From NCBI RefSeq assembly GCF_000090795.2, contig NW_003546572.1, positions 1-57,111 on the forward strand: 57,111 nt of DNA. Reading direction: 5' to 3'. Numbering within the stretch: position 1 is the first letter of the stretch; each line of letters begins with the position of its first letter. Under the pieces are notes generated by a model, which saw nothing but the letters and a program-made list of their open reading frames with translations, made no database searches and was not told the DNA's origin. A program made the position numbers and the translations under genes. The stretch is from Amphimedon queenslandica. Lineage: Eukaryota > Porifera > Demospongiae > Haplosclerida > Niphatidae. This document shows positions 47,469-57,111 of this stretch, piece after piece.

Positions 47469-49526
47469 TCAATACCAGACACACTTTGACTTAAATAATC
47501 TTGATACGAAGAGGACTACAAAGAAAATCAAAATGGCAAAACATATTGCATTTACTTTTTTCGTTTTGACAGTATTATCAATGTAAGCAATTATCTCTTG
47601 GACACGAGCTCTCTCCTTCTTACTCATAGCACGTTTAATCCTAGTATATTATTGGTATATTCTTAGTGCACTATTAGGATACTGTTAGTAAATCATACCT
47701 GTACATTTTACAGCCAATAACAAATATTATTAAACTTATGAGACTAAATCCGAGTAAGTAATATAAATCACTCATATTGATCTTGTCAACCGAGTCCTAA
47801 AAATAAAATTATTAATACTATTAATTCATGCCACCCACACAATTAATTAAACATATTGTATGTGTACATGTAGTACTATGCTTTGTTTACCCAATTCTTG
47901 GCAGCATAATAAGCATAAATAGCTGGAAAAAGCAAAGCAAAGAACCACACTATGAATGATCTACACCTTGCCTTCATGTTAAGCTGATTGGTTTCCCTAA
48001 TATAAAAATAAAAAAGGGACAATCCTCAACTCATCTCTCTCTCTCTCTCTCTCTCTAACTTGTCTTTGTTTAGTTTGTCATGGAAGAGTGATGAGATTGT
48101 TGCAGCGTCTTTCTCCAATGTATTGAGTGTATTTTGTATATTCCTGTCAATAGTTTTAGTGATGGTCTCACAGACTTCATCAATGTGATTATCACAAGTT
48201 GTCTGTAAACGTAACAATGCAATAAATACTGTTTCCATTGTCTCAAACCTTCTCTGTCAGTGATGGTATGAAGATGGTCGGCATGTCAAACCCGGCCCTG
48301 TTCAGACCCTGTCTTTTGCACAGTTCTTGAGTGATCTGCATTAGGACACGCTGTCTGTCCCCTTGAGTACCAGCTGTGTCCGCTTTACTCAGATAGAACT
48401 TGATTCTCTCAGGATGTTTTGCATTGAGACACTCTAGGGAGAGAGATACAGTAAGTACTTTTACTCTGCTAATTTTGTGAATTTAAAGAAAATACTATTT
48501 TATTCTTCTATTAAGCCAATTTACGGTGCATTTTCAAAAAGAATAATCATTACTTTGTTGGTCTACTTGCAATAATAATATGTACATGTACACAATGTGA
48601 AAACAACATGATATGAGGTAGTATGTAATGAAGGAAGAGCTGAAGGAAAGACAGAGGAAGAGGAGAGGAAGTCTGACTCCATACCTACCAACAATATCAA
48701 GTGTCCTTCTACACAATGCTTGTCCCAGAGGATCGAAAAACACAAACACAAGGTCGGCCATTTCTCCTAACCAGATAAGCGTCTTCTCCACGTCAAACGG
48801 GTACTTCATGTCACCGTCGACGAGTCCAGGGGTATCGATAAACGTGACAAATGGAAACCTCTTTTGTTTTGATGTGGCTACCTCCGTACTGAGGTAGTCA
48901 ACCACACCTGGAAATAAGAATTATTATTATAACTTATTATTATTATTAACCATTAATCTCTGATAGTTCTCTGAATTGTGGAAACAGATGAAGAGTTGCA
49001 TTTCCCTAATAAAATGATTGCCCATTAAAAATAATACTGATTGCCCGTTAATTTTTATACCCCATCCTTACTGTGAGGGACTCTCTCTTCTTTCCGCTAG
49101 TCACAATCGAGAAACCCTGCGTTTCTATGGCAACTGCCGTCTTCTGAACATGTTCCTCAATGTACCTACATGGACAACATAAAATGAAGAATAACGATGC
49201 CAAACCACACCCACCAATTAATAAATGAGCTTTTTCCAGCTGAATGATTCCCGATGAGTAATACAGTAATTTTCTTACGAGGAGGAACGAGAGGGTAATC
49301 TACTTCTTTGCCTAAAGCAATGAGACCTATCAAAAATGAATATATAATATGTATACATAATTATTATTCTTTATAAAATAAAAATACCATTTTTCTCTGT
49401 TACATAAAGATCATGACATTCTTTCAATATTTTCTCATTGGTTGTCATCGAGATTGATTCTGCTGTATTAGCAGCTGCTCGCTGCTGTTGCTGCTTGTTT
49501 GCTCGACGAGACTTAGCGGCCGCCAT
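47469..49526 (-). CDS. Dynamin-superfamily GTPase with C-terminal membrane anchors
   Basis: Start MAAAKSRRANKQQQQR (49524-49526). Exons on the minus strand give ECHDLYVTEKN, KITVLLIGNHSAGKSSFIN (P-loop, G1), HVQKTAVAIETQGFSIVTSG (G2 Thr), FPFVTFIDTPGLVDGD (G3 DTPG), LIWLGEMADLVFVFFDPLGQ, KFYLSKADTAG (G4-like SKAD), GDRQR and FDMPTIFIPSL. A helical region follows (DEVCETITKTIDRNIQNTL). Three hydrophobic segments come last: FIVWFFALLFPAIYAYYA, YLLGFSLISLIIFVIG and ICFAILIFFVVLFVSRLF, ending KCVWY and TGA at 47469-47471. The G3 neighbourhood resembles EHD/sarcalumenin-type GTPases. I cannot assign an orthologue. A membrane-remodelling role is inferred from the domain plan. Confidence 0.82.
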
Positions 49527-49986
49527 ATTCACAGTAGAAGATCACGTGAGCAGTGAGAATTGGTGTGGCTGGTTATTAAAGACTACTTTGGAATACTTTT
49601 ATGATTACTCCGGCGAGATTTTACCGCAGCTATGGATTTTCAAAACGTAAAATGACTGAAAATTTTCAGTTATGATTGTTATAGATATTTACTGCTAGAG
49701 CTAAGGTTGATGTATGTTTGGTGCTTCACTATAACCACAGCCACACCCATAATACTATAGGCACACCCACTAACCAAACCCATAGCCCCACCTACTTCAT
49801 TTTGACCTAGGGGTGTGGTTATAATTCACAAGCCACGCCTTTAATAACTCAATTAATTAACCGCATTATACAAATTTTTTTATTAAAAAAATATTTCAAA
49901 AACACACTAACTTAAAAAGCTTGCATGCTCACCGAAAATACACATTTTAAAATTGGCTTAAATTAAATTTTTTAATTTGAACTATA

Positions 49987-50473
49987 GGCTCATTCCGCTA
50001 TTCACCCCATTACATGTAATAACAGAGAACATGCAATCAATCCTTACCATCCAGGGCCGGTCCAGGGACAGGAGCCGGAGCCTAGCTAAGGGAGGGGGGT
50101 GGGAGAGAAGGGTGGAACATGTGGATTAGGTAATGTACAGAATATACATTATTGACTCTCACTCTACCTCACACTCAACCAACTTTAGGCTTGATCCTGA
50201 CTCCAGATCCAGATCCAGAACAGTCAGGCCTACTAAAGTGGGGGGTGGGAGAGAGGGGTGGAACATGTGGGTTATATTGTACATGCACAATTATACATTA
50301 TTAACTCTCACTCTACCTCACACTCAACCAACTTTAGGCTTGATCCTGAGCCCATCCAGAGAACATCGTCCTGTGCAGAAATAAAACAGAAAAATGTTTA
50401 AACAATAGAATAAGTAAAGATCAATAGGGACAGTGCTTTAGTACATGTAATGGGGTGAATAGCGGAATGAACC
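49987..50473. mobile_element. Possible small inverted-repeat (MITE-like) element
   Basis: The arm at 49987-50018 (GGCTCATTCCGCTATT then CACCCCATTACATGTA) is the reverse complement of 50442-50473 with one mismatch in 32 bp. The arms enclose about 420 bp of non-coding DNA. No clear target-site duplication is visible and there is no transposase. The right arm also occurs at 160-191 in the left duplicate. It may be a non-autonomous foldback element or a chance remnant of a rearrangement. Confidence 0.45.
50095..50380 (+). repeat. Tandem duplication of about 145 bp
   Basis: Two copies start at about 50095 and 50240. Both contain GGTGGGAGAGA, GGTGGAACATGTGG and then CTCACTCTACCTCACACTCA and TTAGGCTTGATCCTGA. 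Copy 1 then carries CCAGATCCAGATCCAG where copy 2 continues into the sequence shared with position 1 of the window. Confidence 0.85.
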
Positions 50474-51421
50474 ATTTATTATTAGCACTGTAATCAAGGT
50501 ATTAGCATGCAATAGATACATTGTTACCATACGCTGAAGACTGGGACTTGATGTTGAAGAAGACTAGCTTGTTTGAGTCAATCCAGCTTAAAGAAAGGAA
50601 AATAGAATACATGTTAGATATAAGGATGTACATGTACATGATACTGTGCGTATTAACCAACAGAAAACTGTCTTTGATCCATTGATAGGAGCAACCTGAA
50701 AGTACAAAAGATATGAATTGAACTGTCATGTATTAACAATAAGATACTAATAGTACTAATAATGAAATAATAACCCCATAATAATAATAATAATAATAAT
50801 AAAAATGATAATAAATAACACGTGAATGTGTGAAGGAATAAAGTGAGAATGTTACCAAAATGCCAGTGGAAAGGCAAAGAGCAAAACCACTCGTTTTTCC
50901 CCATTACATGTATTTCTCACTCTTGCTTTGCTCATTGTCTTTACCAACTGACACTTAGATAAACTATTCCCTCCATTATTCATCACACACTCATATACAG
51001 GAACACTGTGTGTGTGTGTGTGTATTAACTTATCTCATTAATTATCCTGTACTCCAGACAGTAACAAGTCATGGCTCCTCCCTACATAAAGAATGTACAA
51101 CAAGCTTGTACATACAGGACACAGTAACCTGTCTGTCTCTTTCCAGCAAACCTACTAAGAGAAAAAGAGAGAGAAGGCTATCAATAGAGAATAATAAAAC
51201 CTGATGAAAGAGAGAGAGAGAGAGAGAGTAAGAGAGGCAATGGCTACCTCGTGCTTCTTCCTTCTCTTCTGTTCTGATCCCGCCTGACGTAATTCGTTGC
51301 TTGGTAACATGTACTGGATAATCTTAATGTATGGGTGTGACCCTGGGCCAGAGAATGCGGACCTGCCGAACCACATGCCCGGAAGTATACTGAAACCACG
51401 TGCTGTGCTAAGTGAGTAAAA

Positions 51422-54400
51422 ATGGAGGCGGTCGATTTTTCTCTCTTGATGGATCAGCTCCATTCTCTCAATCAGTTAGGCCTTGACAAAAGCGCCCAGC
51501 TACTGGTTAATGGCAGGATCCATTTTGTGTAATTCATCTTTTTTCCTCCTTTTTTTAGGCAGACATGTTGGTTTTTAACTGCTCTGTTAAAAATAGATTC
51601 TTATTAGTATCTTATGGAGACTCCCTCTACAATGACGACCAATACAATAGGGCCTTGGTAAGATATTATTATTGGTGGGTGTGGTCAATAATTAAAGTAC
51701 GTGGGTGGATTCTATCTTTTCTTTTAGCACTATTATCGTCAGGCTCTTACTGCTGAAGCAGGCAACCAATCAGATTCAGACGTTAAGGTTTGTATTTGAA
51801 ATAATTTTATTTTCATTTCTTTGATTAGAACGTCAGTGAAGGTAGAATACAGTGGCGTATTTATAAATGTTATTTAAAATTAAGACAATACGATGATGCC
51901 ATACATGCTGTAAGTGCATCTAGTATTAATTAATTATTTTATTTATTTATTTATTTTATTATTAGTTATTATCTGTTCCAGTGAAGCAGAGAACTATACA
52001 AATTGAATTAGCTTTAGCAAAGTTGTATCAAAATTTTAAAAAGGACAAGTTCGTTAATTGTACTAAATATAATAATAACTATCTCTTCCTCCAGTAACAA
52101 TGCTGTCATGTATTACCGGATGGTTTTAATGTAAGCTCTGATTGTAGTAGCTTCATACATTCTCACTGTCTCTTAGGAAATGTCCATTTGCTTTGGAAGC
52201 TGTAACAGCATTGCTTTCTCTAGGAGTGTCACTAGCTCAGCTGGTGGCCATATTTAGACAACACACACCATCTCTTTCTTCTTATAACTGGTAAAGGAGG
52301 AGAGAGGGAGAGAGAAAGAGAGAGGGAGAGCGAGAGCGGGAAGGAGAGAGAGAAAGGGAGAGGGGGAGGGAGAGAGAGAGAGGGAGGGAGAGAGGTGGTG
52401 GGTGAGTGACTGTCCTCCTGATAATTAATATGCTTTCAATGTGATTGTGATATTGAAATTGAGACAGAAAGAAAAAGAGAGAAAGAGAGTTTCTTTTAGA
52501 AGGGAAGTGATTCTTCTTCTTGGAAATCTGTACCTAATACACAATACTATTAGCATTACATATACCTGTAATACTAATAGTAATATTAATACTCTTGCAT
52601 GTAGATATTATTTTATTTATAGGCTAAGTGTTTGGCTTAAAGCTCAAGAGAATATATCATTGTATCAATATGCAGGTAATGGTTTGGGGGAGGGGCTAGT
52701 TATTAAGTACTAGTTATTAATAACCATAGTTATTAAGGAGCATATATTAACTAGGAGCTAATGGTCTTATTTATTTTTTTCTATTTTTAACAAGCTACTA
52801 GTTACTCCCCACCAATTATTATTAATTATTAACATTTATTCATTATTATTAATATTATATTCTGGTTACTGTGAAGTATTTGATCATTTTCAAGTAAAGT
52901 GCATTGCTCAACCACTCCAATCCTTCCCTTTCTATTCTACTGAACCACACTCCAGTGGGGGGTGGGTGGGGTGACTTTAATGATATTCATTGAGGGCTCA
53001 ATCTTAAAGATATTCATTACCCTCTTCTCTTAATGACATTCATTGATATGTGAGGGGATTTTTTGCTTCATTTTCAATCTTACAACTTGAATTCATTGGA
53101 AATGGAAAGCTAGCACACACAATTAATTAAATAATTAATGATTATAATTCTCGCACCTCATTGAAGAGTCACATAATATATACAGTAATTATACTTAATA
53201 TTTAATTATCCTTAATATTTAATTATCTTGTCTTTGTACTTTCACAGATGCTCTGAGAGATTTCGAGACACTCAATAAATCGGTGAGCACTTTTTAGAAA
53301 GATTCTAACGTATGGAGGCTCTCACGGCAGTGTTTCCAAATGTCTTTTGTGTTTGGTTTGTGTATTGTTTGATAAAAGGAGAGTGCCATTGTTTACCTGT
53401 TACATCTCACATCCTAATGGCAGCTGCTCTCTCTCCCACCCAACCACTTAATAACTTCGGAGGCGTTGTAATAAACTAGCATTATTATTCCTGGAATGAT
53501 GATATTTTGGAGTCTTTCTTATATTCCTCATATTTATCATTTTGAATTGAAAGTTAATGTGTGGTGTTTGCATACATGTACATACATGTGTATAGTGGTG
53601 TAACCCAATGTGGAGTATTATCAGTGTAGACTAAACGGTATCAAGTCTCTTATAATAGCTATTCATATTCACAATTAGATGATTGTACATGTACATGTAT
53701 CTTGTACTTGTTAATTCAGAGATTTTTGTATAATTTTTTTGCCAAATTTTTTTGATTAATAATAGAAAGTTTTAATTTGTTAGGCTGTGGTTTTGAGCAT
53801 GTGCACAGCGTTGATAGGTTATATTTTTGGCAAATGGCCCAGAATGTTCCCCTTCTAAAATTACCTGTTATTCTGAAAGTCTATTTCATGTGGTTTTCTG
53901 TCAGAAGTATATACTTCCATATTTTAATACATTATTATTATTATTTATTTAATCTCCTCATTTCTTGTAGGGTTTCACTCTTAGTCCAGAAAATAACAGT
54001 CAGATCGGTTGGATCATGTCGAAATTATTAAAGAAATCCCAAGCCATTGAGTTATTTAAAAAAGTCAACCAGAAATAATCCTCATCATTCATTTATTAAT
54101 AATTAATCTCATGATAGGCCCGTGTCCAGGATCCTTATGTTATCAACTACATGGACACTTTTGGGAGATTATTGTCATCGAAATCATCAAATCCAACCAA
54201 CTCAAAGTAGGTGAATTTAATAGACTATTCCTCTCAATCTTCTCCTCCCCTCTCTCTCTTCTCAGGTTAGCGGATCAGTTATTAGCTGTGTCATCACTTC
54301 ACCCTCAGCCACTGGTCGTGAAGATATGGTCACTCCTCAGGACACAAAGGAGGCCAAATGCGACCCACGTCCAAATACTGATACAAAAGGTATGAAATAT

Positions 54401-56622
54401 AGATAGTGTTATTAATGTTAGTGCATGCACAGAATGAGGTTTGAAAGTTTGAGAATGAGACATGCATGCATGAGATTCTGAGTATGGGAATGAAAATTTA
54501 TTAGACCCATTTTTTAGATCAATAACATCACGAGCTCTTTAGAGGCTGGGAAATCTGAGAAATCATATTTATTAGGTACTTCAACAAAATTAATACTTGA
54601 GCTCTCCCTCCCCTCTCTCCCCCCCCCCCTCTCTCTCTCTCTCTCTCTTTCCAGGCACAATAAGTCTATCAAGACAGAAGTATGAAGAAGCCATTGTTAG
54701 TTATCAAGAAGCTATTAGGATTGATCCATCTTTCTTTGAAGCATATGAAAGTAAGCGTCATACTGAACAGCAGCTGTTAGTAATGATCATATACTGTGCA
54801 TAGTAGCACCTGCTCTTTTAATGGCATGTTTACTAATTTTAGTGAATTTAAAAAACATACGAAATCGCTCATTCGTGTCACTAATAATAATAAACCAGCC
54901 ACTAGTGGGTGTTGATTGATTCAAGATAATGTCTCTTTTGTTCTGCCTACTTGATCATTGTTATCATGTTTGTTGTTTTTGAAGGTTTGTTGAGATGCTA
55001 CCTGATATGCAGAGGTTACAGAGCTGCCTTCAGTACAATGTCCTCAGCTGTAAAGAGCATTAAGATCCCTTCACAGCAGCTCTATGTAAGTGACTAGGAT
55101 AATTAATCAATTGTTGTTATTTTGTTGATTCTTGTAGCTTGAAGCCATCGTGTTAGCTAGTAAACCAGGGACTGAGGCTAAGGTTTGTGTTGTTTGAATT
55201 TGTTTAATTCTCTTTTCCAGGCCATTAAGTGTCTTGAGAATGCTGTGAAACTTGATAAGACTTTTGACAGAGCCACCATAGCTCTCTGTCACTCTCTCAC
55301 TCAATCAACCCAAACTGTACCTAAAGCCATTGAAATGTAAGCGAGTCATTATTTTTATAATTTTTTGGGATTATTTTTTAACGTTTATATTTATTAACAA
55401 ACAATACCATCATTATTTTATCTTGTAATTTGTGAGACAATCACCTCTTTGTGTAAGGGAATTTTTGTTTGTTTACATTGTTTTTTGTTTATTTGTTGTT
55501 TTTGTTGACGTCCTGTAGGTTGAAAGATATTTTGAAGGTGCATCAATCAGCGCCTTTGTATTACGAACTCGCAAAATGCCACGAATTCTTGAAACACTTT
55601 GTGGAGGCATTGGAGAATTACGAGATATCTGTAAGGTTAGCAATTTCGCTCTTATTGCCAGAGAAATGGGTGGAGTTTGAGAAATGGGCGGTGCTGGTAG
55701 AGAGGTGTGAAATATTTGATGCAATAAAAGGCGATTGCTTCTCTACATTTCGTTAAAAAAAATACGTAACTGAGAATCAGAGCTTATTATTGTTGTTATT
55801 GATGCACTAAACGTACTTTCAGTATGAAGATATCAAATGTCACCAACTAACATCAACACGTTACCACGTATATACATGTATGTACATATATATATGTCAC
55901 CTTCACCTCTCCTTTCTATTAGTGGGATACATGTACTTATATATAGTGACAAACTCTTATTTTTGTCTTTACCAATTTCTGTCACTTTGTGACAATTTGG
56001 GAATCAGGTCCATTTATTGTAATGATATACAGAAAACCACAGAGCCCAAGCCTTGTATTAGCAGCTGGGTTTTATTTTGTCTCTCCTTGGCCATTCTTTA
56101 TTTCCCTCTGTCTTTATTTATCTTTGTTCCTTCTCTCTGTCACTCTCTCTCCTCTCCATCCATTATACCTCTTAATTAACACTCCCCTACCACTCTCTCA
56201 CCCTCCCCCTATCTCTCTCTCTCTCCTTCTCCTTAGAATGGATCCAGATTTCAATGATGCTGTATCTAGTCTTCTCTCACTGCAAGAGAAGATGTCTTCT
56301 GGTGATACCTTGATGGAATTTGAGAGAGAAGGAGAGAGAGGGGGAGGGGACGAGAATGAACCCGCTGAAGCAAAAGAGAATTTATCTGACATATTGTTTG
56401 GTCAAGTTGGCGAAGGAACACCAGCTGCTTCAAGAGATGTGAGTCATATACCGGGTATATATAATTTAAGATTAATCCTCTCTCTTGTCTTTACTTTATA
56501 TAAATGTTTTTCTCCTTCCCCTCTAATGATGTGTTTGTACACAGTTAGGTGGAGATGTCTCTGCTTTCCCAGTCCTTGATTTTGGTGAGGAAGAGGAGGA
56601 GGAAGGGGAAGGAGACTATTGA
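51422..56622 (+). CDS. ANAPC7: Anaphase-promoting complex subunit 7, copy B
   Basis: Same 20-exon structure as 1151-6390, with all exons and almost all splice sites kept and no frameshift or premature stop seen. Amino-acid differences from copy A include CSIKN to CSVKN, LLASYG to LLVSYG, YNDEQ to YNDDQ, AGSQ to AGNQ, SDIK to SDVK, IQWSIY to IQWRIY, RQHSP to RQHTP, QKRSNA to QRRPNA, NNIMSS to NNITSS, and KCYELL to KCHEFL. The exon 1 donor is GTTAAT here against GTAAAT in copy A. The replacements are mostly mild, so the copy looks functional or allelic rather than decayed. The last exon ends in a TGA at 56620-56622. Confidence 0.92.
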
Positions 56623-57043
56623 GCATTACCAGTCATAGAGCGACACAAACATGCACGATTACATCTACGTGTCCAATTATAATATTGTTTACAGTGATTT
56701 TTAAGTAATTATTGTTTATCATCTCAACAGAAATAGAGTGTGAGAGGATCATTAGATGTTTTGATGTGTGGAAGAATTCCTGTTGATAATGTTGTGGGCA
56801 TCTCCCCCTCTCTATGGAGCTTTTTCGCGCGTATTGAACACCTTTCATTTGAGAGGAGAGAAAGGTTCCTTCCCTTTTCACGGTTGCCCAGTGAAACTGA
56901 TAACGATATTCATAGCTCGTTAATGATATTCATAGCTCGGCTGAGCTACCACCCACGCACTCCTTGCTTATAAATTTGCTTGGGCATAGCAGCAAAGGCT
57001 AGAAATACTTTCCTTCTCTTTTCTGCAACGTTTTCTTTCCTCA
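56623..57043 (+). promoter_or_regulatory. Promoter region, second copy
   Basis: Copy of 6391-6811 with the same TATAAA (56969-56974) and the same paired GATATTCATAGCTCG words. Almost no substitutions in the last 200 bp. Confidence 0.55.
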
Positions 57044-57111
57044 ATGGAGTCTGCTGTGACCCTCTCTCCTTCAACGTTTCCTTTTAGTGATCAAGGGATC
57101 AGCTATTGCTG
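57044..57111 (+). CDS. Start of a second copy of the intronless gene (cut by window edge)
   Basis: The first 22 codons are identical to those at 6812 (MESAVTLSPSTFPFSDQGIS...). The rest lies outside the window, so it cannot be said whether this copy is complete. Confidence 0.8.
   Translation, partial: MESAVTLSPSTFPFSDQGISYC

Larger units (their letters stand above)
49527..51421. other. Spacer with repeats, left boundary of right-hand duplicate
   Basis: No gene recognised. It contains several CACACCCA/GGGTGTGG words (49735-49830), one arm of a 32-bp inverted repeat at 49987-50018, a tandem duplication of about 145 bp (50095-50380), the second inverted-repeat arm at 50442-50473, and from about 50289 onward the direct repeat of the left edge. 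A short (AAT)n run near 50778 is much reduced compared with the left copy (499-551). Confidence 0.7.
50289..57111 (+). repeat. Right copy of the large direct repeat
   Basis: Matches 4-6879 in the same orientation, with scattered substitutions and small indels mostly in introns and microsatellites. It is cut by the right window edge while still matching. Confidence 0.95.

Overview
This is nuclear DNA from an intron-rich but very compact animal genome. It is AT-rich and has many introns of only about 45-60 bp with GT-AG ends. The gene set is metazoan: APC7, METTL16, HINT3, TBCE, ERK-type MAPK, YPEL, a RASAL/RASA4-type GAP, LRRC74, SFSWAP, CWC22 and a Death-domain/LRR protein. My best guess is a demosponge such as Amphimedon; that is inference from gene density, short introns and the style of the Death-domain gene, not from a search.

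Layout, left to right: ANAPC7 copy A (+, 1151-6390); an intronless gene of unknown function (+, 6812-8077); METTL16-like (-); a long coiled-coil protein (+); CCDC92-like (-); HINT3 (+); the 5' part of TBCE (+, to 19906); a 177-bp satellite array; the 3' part of an ABCA transporter (+); a small ZMAT5-like zinc-finger gene (+); ERK (-); YPEL (+); RASAL/RASA4-like (-); LRRC74-like (-); SFSWAP (+); a lone TBCE terminal exon (-, 39577-39669); a second satellite array; the 5' part of CWC22 (-); Death-LRR (+); O-fucosyltransferase-like (+); a membrane-anchored dynamin-like GTPase (-); a repeat-rich spacer; ANAPC7 copy B (+, 51422-56622) and the first codons of a second copy of the unknown gene.

Three things stand out. 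(1) The missing last exon of TBCE lies about 19.7 kb away on the opposite strand, in matching phase, just beyond an oppositely oriented array of the same satellite. The 20-40 kb segment is therefore inverted relative to an intact TBCE, either in the animal or in the assembly. CWC22 (3' half missing) and the ABCA gene (5' part missing) also end at these arrays. (2) The 177-bp satellite recurs in introns of several genes, always in the sense orientation of the host gene. (3) At least 6.8 kb at the left edge is repeated directly at the right edge with about 2-3% divergence and indels, giving two intact APC7 genes; uncollapsed alleles or a recent segmental duplication would both explain it.

Five gene pairs are head-to-head with roughly 100-490 bp between start codons, so bidirectional promoters appear to be the rule. 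The genes do not form one pathway, though SFSWAP, CWC22, METTL16 and the ZMAT5-like gene all belong to RNA splicing. The Death-LRR gene is the best candidate for an undescribed immune-type receptor. No tRNA, rRNA, CRISPR or autonomous transposon was recognised by eye.
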